From Streptomyces mesophilus (lineage in GTDB: Bacteria; Actinomycetota; Actinomycetes; Streptomycetales; Streptomycetaceae), in contig NZ_JAAKZW010000018.1 of NCBI RefSeq assembly GCF_011044995.1, forward strand, positions 1 through 57,779: 57,779 nt of DNA. The letters run 5' to 3'. The position numbers and the translations under genes are program-made. Below, one piece after another: positions 36,154 to 44,536 of this stretch. The notes beneath the pieces are model-generated. The model ran no database searches. It saw only the letters and a list, made by a program, of their open reading frames with translations, and was not told the DNA's origin. The first letter of the stretch is position 1, and every line of letters begins with the position of its first letter.

Positions 36154-36926
36154 CGGCGCCCCCGTCCGAACCCGAGCCGCTCGGAGAGCTCCTGGGCGCC
36201 CTTGGCCGCGAGCTGCGTCAGCTCCTCCTGGCGCTCGTCGCTCCACCGGATCATCGGTACGGAGATGCTGAGCGCGGCCACGACCTGGCCCGCCGAGTTG
36301 CGTACCGGGGCGGCGACGCAGGAGACATCCGGGTTCGACTCCCGTTCCTCCACGGCGATCTGCTGCTCGCGGATGCCCGTGAGGTGCTGGAGCAGGGCGT
36401 CCGGGTCGGTGATGCTCCGGTCGGTCAGCGCGGAGAGGGGTTCGGCGCTCTCGATGCGGGACCGCAGGTCCTGCTCCGGCAGCGTCGCGAGCAGCATCTT
36501 GCCGACGGCCGTGCAGTGCGCGGGAAGCCGGCGGCCGGCGGCGGACACCATCCGCACCGCATGGGTGGAGTCGACCTTGGCGACATAGATGACATCGGTG
36601 CCTTCGAGGATCGCCACATGAACGGTCTCGTCGCAGGTCTCGGCCACCTTGCGGGCCACGTCGCGGCCCTCGGCGGCGAGATCCAGCCGCTCGCCGTAGG
36701 TGCTGCCGAGCTGATAGGTACGCACGCCCAGGCGGTAGCGGCCGGTCTGGCCCGGCACGGAATCCAGGTAGCGGCGGGCTGTCAGAGTCGCCACCAGTTC
36801 GTGCACAGTGGTACGCGGAAGCCCCAGCTTGCGGGTGATCTCGGGGGCGGAGAGGGTGTCGTCCGGCCCGAGGAACAGCTCGAGAATGTCCATGGCCCGG
36901 GTCACAGCCGGTACGAGGCGTCCCAT
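36150..36926 (-). CDS. IclR-family transcriptional regulator
   Basis: 258 residues. The N-terminal winged helix (about 5-65) includes VTRAMDILELF and KLGLPRTTVHELVATL. The effector-binding domain (about 80-250) has the typical RLPAHCTAVGKMLLA and SCVAAPVRNSAGQVVAALS. It is co-transcribed with the lactonase. A palindrome with TTTCG-N9-CGAAA sits on its own predicted start region and recurs at the promoter of the sugar-acid/MmsAB operon, so it probably represses both and responds to a sugar acid. The ligand is unknown. Confidence 0.9.
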   Translation of the reverse strand: MGRLVPAVTRAMDILELFLGPDDTLSAPEITRKLGLPRTTVHELVATLTARRYLDSVPGQTGRYRLGVRTYQLGSTYGERLDLAAEGRDVARKVAETCDETVHVAILEGTDVIYVAKVDSTHAVRMVSAAGRRLPAHCTAVGKMLLATLPEQDLRSRIESAEPLSALTDRSITDPDALLQHLTGIREQQIAVEERESNPDVSCVAAPVRNSAGQVVAALSISVPMIRWSDERQEELTQLAAKGAQELSERLGFGRGRR

Positions 36927-36957
36927 ACGTCTCCCCTTCCCTCGCCCCCTCCGGTGG

Positions 36958-37001
36958 TTGTCCGGGATTTCGGGCGGCTTTCGAAACTCCGGACAATCGT
37001 A
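36958..37001 (-). promoter_or_regulatory. IclR promoter with 15-bp palindromic operator
   Basis: Arms TTGTCCGGGATTTCG (36958-36972) and CGAAACTCCGGACAA (36982-36996) match at 13 of 15 bases around a 9-base centre. A minus-strand TACGAT (36996-37001) could be the -10 box, putting the transcript start inside the palindrome, which fits autorepression. No clear -35 was seen. Confidence 0.55.
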
Positions 37002-37026
37002 TCGGGGGAAGCGAGGTCTGAGAAGA

Positions 37027-37071
37027 CCGGAGCGGCGGCATGGACGGGCAGGTCAAATGCCGCCGCTCCGG
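37027..37071 (-). terminator. hairpin after the PL1 pectate lyase
   Basis: CCGGAGCGGCGGCAT (37027-37041) and ATGCCGCCGCTCCGG (37057-37071) are perfect 15-base inverted repeats. They lie 65 bases past the pectate lyase stop and upstream of the IclR promoter. Confidence 0.7.
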
Positions 37072-37135
37072 GGCTGGTTGGCGCTCCAGGGCTCCCTGGC
37101 GCTCCGGGCTGCTCGGTGCCGAGGCGGGCCGGGTG

Positions 37136-38455
37136 TCAGCAGATCTTGCCGGCGCCCGCCCTGGCCGCGAGCTGCCGGGCCAGGCCCCGCGGGTCGTCGA
37201 CCTTGGTGCGCAGCTCGGGGGTCCAGCCGGCGCCGGACTGCAGGAGCTCGGCGGGGAACTCCGCGTTGTGCACGGCGATCAGGTCCGTCTCCTTGCCGTT
37301 GACGTAGTTGCCCTGGGCCGTCAGCGGGGCCTCGCTCCACTTCTTGAGGATGCGGCCCGCGCCCACGCCCGTCGGCAGCGAGAAGGAGTTCTTCTCCGCG
37401 AAGATCCGCGACTCCTTGCCGACGCCGAAGCTGTACCCGTACTTCTGGCCGGGCTTGACCTCGAAGTGGTTGTTGTAGACGTCGACCTGGCCGAAACGGA
37501 CCCGGGGCGCGCGCTCGACGACGCCTGTGAAGCGGTTGTGGTGCAGCGTGACCTTCAGCTTGCCGGTGTCGTCGGCGGTCGCGCTGTCGCTGTTGCCGAT
37601 CATCAGCGTCTTGTCGTGGTCCTCGAAGGAGTTCCAGGAGGCGGTGACGTGGTTCGCGCCGCGCACGATGTCCAGGAGGCCGTCGTGCTGCTGGTAGGTC
37701 TCCCCGTAGTACGAGGGCAGCGAGCTGTCGGGGTGGCGGCCGTCGGTGAACGTGTTGTGGTCGATCCAGACACGGGTGGAGTGGTAGAGGACCACGGCGT
37801 CGTACTCGGAGTTCCAGGCGCCCGTCGCCCCGTCGGTGGGGTCCCACTGCGGGAAGCAGTCGAGCGGGCTCTCGACGGTGAGATTGCGGACGATGACGTT
37901 GTCCGCGTCCTTGATCTGGAGGCTGCCGCCGGTGATGCCGGCGTTCCGGCCGACACCGATGATCGTGGTGTTGGACGGCACGAAGGCCTTGATGCCCTCG
38001 TTCTGCGCGGCGGCCGATGCGGCACGCAGGTCCTCCTGGGGGCCGCTGACCGGGGTGTCGAGGCCCCAGACCGCGGGGTCGTAGTCGGCGAGGTACTTCG
38101 CGAAGTCGTAGCCCTCGGCCTCGAAGGCCTCGCAGCCGCTCGCGGTGGCGTTCAGGGTGCCGCGCACCTTGATGATCTTCGGGGCCGTACCGCCCTGCGC
38201 GAGGGCCGTACGGAACTCCTCCCAGGTGTCGACGGTGTAGACGTGCTCGCGGGCGGCCTTGGATCCACCGGTGGTTCCGGCGCCTTCGGAGGCCCAGCCG
38301 TCACCGGCGGGGAGGGTCGCGCGGGCGGGGTCGTGGCCCTTCGCCTCGGCCGGGGCGCCGATGCAGAGGGTGGCCGCGGTGGCCGTGGCGGTCACGAGCA
38401 GGAGGGTGCGGGTCGTGTGAGAGGTGCGGGAGGTGCGTCTGGCGGTACGGGACAT
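37136..38455 (-). CDS. pectate lyase, PL1 family, secreted
   Basis: A 439-residue secreted right-handed beta-helix enzyme. The signal peptide covers about 1-38 (RTLLLVTATATAATLCIGAPAEA). PL1 hallmarks are NTTIIGVG, the WIDHNTF motif, the calcium-binding loop around YDAVVLYHSTRVWIDH, and ERAPRVRFGQVDVYNN with the catalytic Arg. It cleaves de-esterified polygalacturonate by beta-elimination outside the cell. It is the last gene of the pectin run and has a downstream terminator. The Cys at the very C-terminus may pair with an internal Cys. Confidence 0.93.
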   Translation of the reverse strand: MSRTARRTSRTSHTTRTLLLVTATATAATLCIGAPAEAKGHDPARATLPAGDGWASEGAGTTGGSKAAREHVYTVDTWEEFRTALAQGGTAPKIIKVRGTLNATASGCEAFEAEGYDFAKYLADYDPAVWGLDTPVSGPQEDLRAASAAAQNEGIKAFVPSNTTIIGVGRNAGITGGSLQIKDADNVIVRNLTVESPLDCFPQWDPTDGATGAWNSEYDAVVLYHSTRVWIDHNTFTDGRHPDSSLPSYYGETYQQHDGLLDIVRGANHVTASWNSFEDHDKTLMIGNSDSATADDTGKLKVTLHHNRFTGVVERAPRVRFGQVDVYNNHFEVKPGQKYGYSFGVGKESRIFAEKNSFSLPTGVGAGRILKKWSEAPLTAQGNYVNGKETDLIAVHNAEFPAELLQSGAGWTPELRTKVDDPRGLARQLAARAGAGKIC

Positions 38456-38485
38456 GACGGGCGGCTCCTTGTCAGTTCACGGGGG

Positions 38486-38549
38486 TGAGCCTCGGCTCGC
38501 GGGCGCGGTCGGCCGGATGAGCCTCAGCTCGCGGGCGCGGTCGGCCAGG
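38486..38549 (-). repeat. 32-bp tandem duplication spanning a stop codon
   Basis: The 3' end of the acetylesterase gene, including its stop (38518-38549), recurs at 38486-38517 with three mismatches, just downstream of the gene. Confidence 0.75.
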
Positions 38550-39342
38550 TGATCCACGAGGCGGGGATCTCGTCGTCCAGGCGGCGCAGCTCGCGCGGGG
38601 CCAGGACGCGGGTGCGCAGCAGTTCGCCCGCGGCCATGCGCGCCACCTCGATGGCGCCGAGCGGGTTGAAGTGGGTGTTGTCCTGTTTCTCGGGCGTCCA
38701 GTTGAAGTACGCCTTGGCGGGTTCGGCGCCGAGCTTGTCCCACAGCTCGAGGGACAGCGCCTGGGTGTCGAGCAGCGGAACGCGCTGCTCGGCGGCCAAC
38801 TCCCGCATCGCCGCCGGGTATTCACCGTGCGTCGGTACGGCCCGTCCCGCCTCGTCGAAGCGGCGCCGTTCGACCGAGGTCGCGCACACGGGCCGCGCGC
38901 CGGCCGCGCGCGCCCCGTCCACGTAGTGGCGCAGACATTCCTGGTACGTCGACCACGGCTCGGTGTAGCGGGTGGGGTCGGTGGACTTGGAGTCGTTGTG
39001 CCCGAACTGGATGAGCAGCAGGTCACCGGGGGCGATCACACGCAGGATCGCGTCCAGGCGGCCTTCGTCGAGGAAGCTCTTCGAACTGCGGCCGTTGACC
39101 GCGTGGTTGGCGACGGTGAGGCCACGCCCGAGGAAGAAGGGCAGGGCCATCCCCCAGCCGGTCTCGGGCGCCGCGTCCGCGTACTTCTGCGCTGCTGTGG
39201 AGTCGCCGGCGATGAACAGGGTGCGGCCCGGGTGCCTGCCGCCCCCGGCCGCGAAGGCAGCGGTCGCGGTACCCGCGCCGGCGGCCACGGTGGCCGCCGC
39301 GAGCACTCCGGCCGCGCCGATCTGTCTACGGGTGAGGGACAC
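38524..39342 (-). CDS. rhamnogalacturonan acetylesterase (CE12/SGNH), secreted
   Basis: 272 residues. The GTG start follows GAGG by nine bases and opens a signal with a twin-arginine-like SLTRRQIGAAG. Catalytic blocks are GDSTA (Ser48), FGHND (Asn116) and DNTHFNPLG (Asp221, His224). The NHAVNGRSSKSF segment is typical of rhamnogalacturonan acetylesterases. It removes acetyl groups from galacturonate in rhamnogalacturonan I, opening it to the lyases encoded on either side. The last bases of the gene are duplicated beyond its stop. Confidence 0.9.
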   Translation of the reverse strand: MSLTRRQIGAAGVLAAATVAAGAGTATAAFAAGGGRHPGRTLFIAGDSTAAQKYADAAPETGWGMALPFFLGRGLTVANHAVNGRSSKSFLDEGRLDAILRVIAPGDLLLIQFGHNDSKSTDPTRYTEPWSTYQECLRHYVDGARAAGARPVCATSVERRRFDEAGRAVPTHGEYPAAMRELAAEQRVPLLDTQALSLELWDKLGAEPAKAYFNWTPEKQDNTHFNPLGAIEVARMAAGELLRTRVLAPRELRRLDDEIPASWITWPTAPAS

Positions 39343-39431
39343 GTCCTTGTGCCTCGCTTTCGCAGGAGGGATACGAGCAGGGGTGGCCGCACCGCTTGCG
39401 GCGCGGCCACCCGTACCGCGGAGGAGGAGTC

Positions 39432-40775
39432 CTACTGCTGCTGCTTCCACTCCGCCTGCGCCTCGTTCAGCTGCTCGGCGAGGGTGTCCAGGAAGTCCTT
39501 CGCCGACATCTTGCCGAGCAGGACCTTCTGGAAGTTGGGCTCGTTGTCGGCCTTGGAGATCGCGTTCCAGTCCGGCAGGTAGTACGGCAGCTGGACGATC
39601 TTGATGGTGCCGTCGTTGAGCGCCCCGGCCGCGAGCTTGGTGGCCTCCGCCTTCTGGATCCACTCGTCACCGGCCGCCTCCGTGTTGGAGGGGATGGCGC
39701 CGGCCGACTCGTTCCACTTGCTGTTGGACTCGTGGCCGACGGCGAACTCCATGAACTTCCAGGCCGCCTCCTTGTTCTTCGACGACTTGAACAGGGCGAG
39801 CCCGTCCACCGGGTTGGAGATCTGCACCCGGGTCCCGTCCTCCTGCGTGGGGTTCGGGATGCCGCGGAACTTGCCGTCGAGCGCCTTCAAGTGGTCCTGG
39901 TACGAGCCGAGGTTGTGGCTCAGCATGCCGATCTGGCCGCTGTCCCACTGCGCGACCATCTTCTTGAAGTCGTTGTTGACGTCGGCGGACGGCGTCGCCT
40001 TCTTGTAGAGGCCGACGTACTTCTCCAGGGCCTCGACGTTCTTCGGGTCGTTGACGGTGGTCTTGTCGCCGTCCCAGAACTCGGTGATCCCCGACTGTCC
40101 GTACGTCGCGTCGAGCGCCTGGGCGATGGAGCCCTCGCCGCCGCGGATGGTGTAGCCGAAGCGGTTCTTGCCCGTGTCGGTCAGCTTCTCGGCGGCCTCG
40201 AAGAACTTCGGCCAGGTCGAAGGCTCTTCGAGACCGGCCTCCTCGAACAGGTCGGTGCGGTACCACAGCGTGCCGTTGTTCGCGGAGGTCGGGACCGTGT
40301 ACAGCTCCTTGCCGCCGCCCGCGGAGAGCACACTGTCGACCATCGCCTGGGTCAGCTTGCCCTTGAGCGCACTCTTGTCGATGCGGTCGCCCACCGGGTC
40401 GAGCGCGCCCTGCACCGCGAAGGCGGAGAGCATCGCCGTGCCCATGCCGCCGACGTCCGGCAGACCGCCGCCCTGGATGGCGGTGTCGTACTTGGACTGG
40501 ACGGACTCGGCCGGTATCCCGACGTACTTGACCTTGATGTCCGGGTTGGCCTTCTCGAAGTCGGCGATGATCTCCTTCCAGATGTCGGTGCGCACACCGC
40601 CGTTGTTGTCCCAGAAGGTGATCTCGCCCTTGCCGGAGCCCTCGTCGCCCTTGTCGCCGCCCGCGCCGGACCCGTCGTCGCCGCAGGCCGCGGCGGTCAG
40701 GGCGAGCACGGTGGCGAGGGCGAGTGCGGTGGCGCCGCGGCGCCCGCGTCCGGTACGGAACGGGTTACTGCTCAT
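39432..40775 (-). CDS. CUT1-type sugar ABC transporter substrate-binding lipoprotein
   Basis: About 447 residues. ATG 40775 (purine-rich site upstream) opens a signal with lipobox LTAAACGDD. The mature protein is a family 1 extracellular solute-binding protein (GEITFWDNNGG, VQSKYDTAIQGGGLPDVGGMG, NNGTLWYRTDLFEEAGLEEPSTW). It probably binds pectin-derived oligosaccharides and works with the two permeases encoded at 45714-47551. No ATPase gene lies in the locus; in streptomycetes a shared ATPase, MsiK, serves such importers. Confidence 0.88.
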   Translation of the reverse strand: MSSNPFRTGRGRRGATALALATVLALTAAACGDDGSGAGGDKGDEGSGKGEITFWDNNGGVRTDIWKEIIADFEKANPDIKVKYVGIPAESVQSKYDTAIQGGGLPDVGGMGTAMLSAFAVQGALDPVGDRIDKSALKGKLTQAMVDSVLSAGGGKELYTVPTSANNGTLWYRTDLFEEAGLEEPSTWPKFFEAAEKLTDTGKNRFGYTIRGGEGSIAQALDATYGQSGITEFWDGDKTTVNDPKNVEALEKYVGLYKKATPSADVNNDFKKMVAQWDSGQIGMLSHNLGSYQDHLKALDGKFRGIPNPTQEDGTRVQISNPVDGLALFKSSKNKEAAWKFMEFAVGHESNSKWNESAGAIPSNTEAAGDEWIQKAEATKLAAGALNDGTIKIVQLPYYLPDWNAISKADNEPNFQKVLLGKMSAKDFLDTLAEQLNEAQAEWKQQQ

Positions 40776-40870
40776 GATCGGCTCTCTTCGTGTCGAGGGT
40801 GTGGCCCAGCGGGGTCGTGGTGTGGGGGCGGCGTGCTCCGAACGGACGCTCACCGCCGTCGGCTCGGTGC

Positions 40871-41938
40871 TCAGCACGGGTCCCAGCCGCGCAGGTAGTC
40901 GGAGCGCTCGTAGTCGTCGGCGAGCGCGGGGTCGAGGTGCGGGCGGTCCGGGCCCGCGGGTGCGGCGCCCGGTCCGTAGGTGCGGTATTCGGCGAAGCGA
41001 GCGTCGCGCCAGGAGAAGCCGCTCATATCGCTCCAGGGCGCGGCCTTGACCGCCGCGGGCAGCTTCGTGTCGCGGATCAGGAGCTGGCCGATCGCGTCCG
41101 GGTTGCCGCTCGGATGCCAGGGGCGGCCGAGGTGGTAGGTCCCGTCGGGGGCGTCGCTGATCACCGTGGAGTCGGTGATGAGCATTCCGTACGGGTTGTC
41201 CTTCCAGGTCGAAGGCGCGGTCACATAGCCGTTGTTGGTGTCGGAGCCGCGGCTCAGGGCCTTGATCACCGACTTCTCGATGACGGTGCTGGCCCGCCCG
41301 TAGATGAAGTCGACATCGCCCTCGATGTAGGAGTCGCGGACGTAGACCCGGGAGATCTCGGTGAGCGCCGGGGTGTCGGTCATCAGGGTGTCCTGGTTGC
41401 CGAGGAAGGCGACGTCCTCGAAGAACAGCCGGTCCCCGGTGGTCTTCACGGCGAGCGCCTGCTCCCCGTTGATCTCGTGCGCGGCCTCGTCGAAGTCGTT
41501 GACGAAGGTGAGGTTGCGGGCGGTGAAGTCGTCGCCGCGCACCATCACGGTGGCGCTGCCCGAGGAACCCTGTGTCCCGCCTTCGGGCTTCGGCTCCCCC
41601 GAGGGGGTGTCGAAGACGATCACGGTGTCGTCGCGGTCGTCGCCGGTGCCGACGAGTGTGATGCGGTGCTGCTCGTCCCCGATTCTGACCTTCTCGCGGT
41701 ACGTGCCGGGCGCCAGCTCGATCGTCACGGGCCGTGTGTTGCCGGCGGGCACCGCGTCCACGGCGGCCTGCACGGTGGGGTACTGGGCGGGGACCTTGAG
41801 CACGGTGGGCCGGCCGCCCTTGCCGGGTGCCACGGCGGACGTGGCGGCGGACGCGGGGAGCGTCGCGGCGGCCGCGAGGCAGGCGGTCAGGGCGCCGACG
41901 GCGGCCAGGCGGCGTCGTTTGCGTACGGTATGCGGCAT
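40871..41938 (-). CDS. pectinesterase (CE8), secreted
   Basis: A 355-residue secreted pectin methylesterase. ATG 41938 is preceded by AGGAGC. The signal peptide runs to about residue 33. Catalytic motifs are GNQDTL (Asp183, acid/base), DVDFIYG (Asp210, nucleophile), LGRPW (Arg) and a Gln in the GEQALAVK strand. It removes methyl esters from homogalacturonan, making substrate for the pectate lyases. It is followed by the solute-binding-protein gene after 95 bases, and its upstream region holds a 31-bp tandem array. Confidence 0.93.
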   Translation of the reverse strand: MPHTVRKRRRLAAVGALTACLAAAATLPASAATSAVAPGKGGRPTVLKVPAQYPTVQAAVDAVPAGNTRPVTIELAPGTYREKVRIGDEQHRITLVGTGDDRDDTVIVFDTPSGEPKPEGGTQGSSGSATVMVRGDDFTARNLTFVNDFDEAAHEINGEQALAVKTTGDRLFFEDVAFLGNQDTLMTDTPALTEISRVYVRDSYIEGDVDFIYGRASTVIEKSVIKALSRGSDTNNGYVTAPSTWKDNPYGMLITDSTVISDAPDGTYHLGRPWHPSGNPDAIGQLLIRDTKLPAAVKAAPWSDMSGFSWRDARFAEYRTYGPGAAPAGPDRPHLDPALADDYERSDYLRGWDPC

Positions 41939-41990
41939 TGCGGCTCCTGAAAAAGGCATGCGGCAGTAGGGAGTTGGCGTGCGTGACGTG

Positions 41991-42115
41991 GTGCGGTGGT
42001 GCTTGGTGCCCGGTTCGGCGGGTGCGGTGGTGCTTGGTGCCCGGTTCGGCGGGTGCGGTGGTGCTTGGTGCCCGGTTCGGCGGGTGCGGTCGTACGTGGT
42101 GCCCGGTTCGGGCGG
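41991..42115 (-). repeat. 31-bp tandem array upstream of the pectinesterase
   Basis: Three exact 31-base copies lie at 41991-42021, 42022-42052 and 42053-42083, then a degenerate copy at 42084-42115. The unit contains GGTGCCCGGTTCGGCGG. It fills the gap between the GH43 stop and the pectinesterase start. Confidence 0.9.
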
Positions 42116-42119
42116 GCGC

Positions 42120-43676
42120 TCAGTCGGCCCGTATCCGGAAGTGCGTGAAGTGGGCGAAGCCCGTGTCCTGTGAGGCAGGTGTGGAAGGAGCCTCCGGCGC
42201 GAGCGCGAACAGTCCGAGCAGCGCGCCCACCCACCGCCAGGGCGCGGCCACGAACTCGGGCCCCGCGGCCCGGAATCCGTCCCCGGTGTCGGCGAGGAAC
42301 CGGCACCGGCCGCCCGCCCCCGCCTCGATCCGCAGCCGTGCGCCGCTCCCCCGGGTCAAGGTCCTGGCGTACGCGGCGTCCCGCTCGTGCACCGCCACCG
42401 TCTCCCCGAAACGGTGCACGAGCGAGACGGCCCCGTCCGCGCCCCGCTCCAGACCCACCCACCGGTAGGCGTCGCCGAGCAGAACGAGCCCGGCACGCGC
42501 ACCGGGCACGCCGGAGCGGAGGTCGAGGTCGACGGTGACGGTCGCGGGGGCGCCGGGCAGCCGCTGCGTGAGCACACTCGGCACCCGCCGCAGATCGCCG
42601 GCCGCCGCTGTCGGTACACAGCTGAGCCGCAGCCCGTCCGCGGAGCGTGGGCCGCCGTCGGTCCAGGAGGCGTCCGGGTTGCCGGTCCACTGCCACTGCG
42701 GTCCGAAGTGCCCGCCGGGGAAGTCGTCGTCCATGTCCGGTACGGCGAGGGCCTGTTCGGGCAGGTCGGGCTTCGGGTGGACGGCGACGGGCGCCCCGTC
42801 GTCCCCGATGACCGGCCAGCCGTCGGTGCTCCAGCGCATCGGCTGGAGGTGGACGACCCGTCCGTAGGCGCCGCGCTGCTGGAAGTGCAGGAACCAGTCC
42901 TCACCGTTGTGGGTGCGCACCCAGCCGCCCTGGTGGGGTCCGTTGACCTGGGTGTCCCCCTGGGACAGGACGATGCCCTCCTCGTACGGGCCGAAGAAGT
43001 CCCGCGACCGCAGCGCCCCTTGCCAGCCGGTCTCCACTCCCCCGGCGGGCGCGAGGATCACGTACCAGCCGTCGTGCCGGTAGAGCTTGGGCCCTTCGAG
43101 GGTGAACCAGCCGGGGATGGCGTCCCCGTCCACGATCACCTTGCCCTCGTCGAGCAGCCCCGTGCCGTCGGGTCGCATCCGGTGACCGGTGAGCCGGTTC
43201 TTCACGCCGGACCGTGAGCGCGCCCAGCCGTGCACGAGATACGCCTCGCCGCTCTCCTCGTCCCACAGCGGACAGGGGTCGATGAGTCCCTTGCCCTCCT
43301 TGACGAGGTGCGGGGAGGTCCAAGGACCTTCCATGGACGGGGAGTTGACCTGGTGGATCCCCTGGTCGGGATCACCCCAGAAGATCCAGAACCGTCCGTC
43401 GTGATGGCGCAGGGACGGCGCCCAGACCCCGCAGTCGTGCCGGGGCTCGGCGAAGGACTCCTCCGGTACGAGGCGGTCCAAGGCGTGCCCGATCAGGGTC
43501 CAGTTGACCAGGTCACGGGAGTGCAGCAGGGGCAGACCCGGGACGCGGCCGAAGCTGGACGCGGTCAGGTAGTAGTCCTCGCCGACGCGCAGCACGTCGG
43601 GGTCGGACCAGTCGGCGTTCAGGACCGGATTGCGGTACGTGCCGTCGCCGAGGTCGGCGCCGAAGGAGGTGCTCAC
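42120..43676 (-). CDS. glycoside hydrolase family 43 enzyme
   Basis: 518 residues, no signal peptide, so it is probably cytoplasmic. The five-bladed propeller starts with YRNPVLNADWSDPDVLRVG (catalytic-base Asp in SDPDV). ECGVWAPSLR-like DCGVWAPSLR, IDPCPLWDEE (pKa-modulating Asp) and FTLEGPKLY (acid Glu) follow. The last 200 residues form a beta-sandwich like the C-terminal domain of GH43 xylosidases. It should release arabinose, xylose or galactose from imported oligosaccharides. GTG 43676 overlaps the DUF6807 stop as GTGA. Confidence 0.9.
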   Translation of the reverse strand: MSTSFGADLGDGTYRNPVLNADWSDPDVLRVGEDYYLTASSFGRVPGLPLLHSRDLVNWTLIGHALDRLVPEESFAEPRHDCGVWAPSLRHHDGRFWIFWGDPDQGIHQVNSPSMEGPWTSPHLVKEGKGLIDPCPLWDEESGEAYLVHGWARSRSGVKNRLTGHRMRPDGTGLLDEGKVIVDGDAIPGWFTLEGPKLYRHDGWYVILAPAGGVETGWQGALRSRDFFGPYEEGIVLSQGDTQVNGPHQGGWVRTHNGEDWFLHFQQRGAYGRVVHLQPMRWSTDGWPVIGDDGAPVAVHPKPDLPEQALAVPDMDDDFPGGHFGPQWQWTGNPDASWTDGGPRSADGLRLSCVPTAAAGDLRRVPSVLTQRLPGAPATVTVDLDLRSGVPGARAGLVLLGDAYRWVGLERGADGAVSLVHRFGETVAVHERDAAYARTLTRGSGARLRIEAGAGGRCRFLADTGDGFRAAGPEFVAAPWRWVGALLGLFALAPEAPSTPASQDTGFAHFTHFRIRAD

Positions 43677-44536
43677 CGGCCCACCGCCTCGGTGGCCTCG
43701 TGCACGAGCTCGGCGGCCGCGTCCTTGCCGAGCCGGCCGTCGGCCACGACGGTGAGGACCCGGCGGACCAGCGTCTTGCCCGCACCGAGCGGAAGGCGTT
43801 CGTCGAAGGCGAGCGAGGAGCCGACGCCGGGGTAGCCGGCGGCCCGTACGAACCAAGGGTCCTTGCGCGTACGGTCCGTGCCCGCGGCGAAGACCAGCGA
43901 CCAGGCCGAGCCGGTGAACGCCACCCAGTCGGCGCGGGTGCCGTGCACCTCCACTTCGCCCTCGGCCTGCGCGGTGAACACCCGGGGCGCGATGGCCTCC
44001 TTGGGCGCCCGCCAGAAGAAGCCGCCGTACGCGGCGCCGGAGCGCCCGTTGGTCTGCGGACTGCCGAAGCTCAGCGGGGAGCCGGTGGCGTTCAGGAGCG
44101 AGAACGTGAAGTCGAGGACCCAGGCGCCGGGGCCGAGCCGCACGGCGGCGACGGTGCGGTGCTCCCGCAGCAGGACCTGCCCGCCGCCGGTCGTCCAGTC
44201 GAGCTCCTCGACGAATCCGTCCTCGTCGCGCAGCGAGTACCCGGTGTGCACCTGCGTGCCGTGGTTGTCGAGCTCGGTCGGTCCCCGGCCCGGCACATAG
44301 GTGGTGCCGCCCCAGAAGTTGTGCCCCTCGACATCGGGGATCGCGACACCGACGCCGAGGTGGTGCAGATGGTCCTCGGGCCGCTCCTCGGTGACGAGGG
44401 TGCCGGCGAGGGTGCGTACGGGGTGCAGATAGGGGCGCGGCGACAGACGCTTGGGGACCTCCGGATAGGTCCGGTAGCGGGCCACCTTCAGCTCGCCGCA
44501 CTGCAGGTCCAGATCGCCCAGTACGTCCATGGTCAT
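43673..44536 (-). CDS. DUF6807 (PmoA-like) family protein
   Basis: 287 residues with the DUF6807 features RPYLHPVRTLAG, DHLHHLGVGVAI (clustered His), HNFWGGTTY and GGFFWRAPKEA near residue 175. Members were once called PmoA-like, but they are not methane monooxygenase subunits. Their enzymatic role is not settled. It is coupled by 4-base overlaps to a Gfo/Idh oxidoreductase upstream and a GH43 enzyme downstream, which suggests that the three act in sequence on an imported oligosaccharide. Confidence 0.8.
   Translation of the reverse strand: MTMDVLGDLDLQCGELKVARYRTYPEVPKRLSPRPYLHPVRTLAGTLVTEERPEDHLHHLGVGVAIPDVEGHNFWGGTTYVPGRGPTELDNHGTQVHTGYSLRDEDGFVEELDWTTGGGQVLLREHRTVAAVRLGPGAWVLDFTFSLLNATGSPLSFGSPQTNGRSGAAYGGFFWRAPKEAIAPRVFTAQAEGEVEVHGTRADWVAFTGSAWSLVFAAGTDRTRKDPWFVRAAGYPGVGSSLAFDERLPLGAGKTLVRRVLTVVADGRLGKDAAAELVHEATEAVGR

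Noticed and set aside
41991..42115. 31-bp direct repeats as a CRISPR array
   Set aside because: The copies are directly abutting with no spacers, so this is a simple tandem array.
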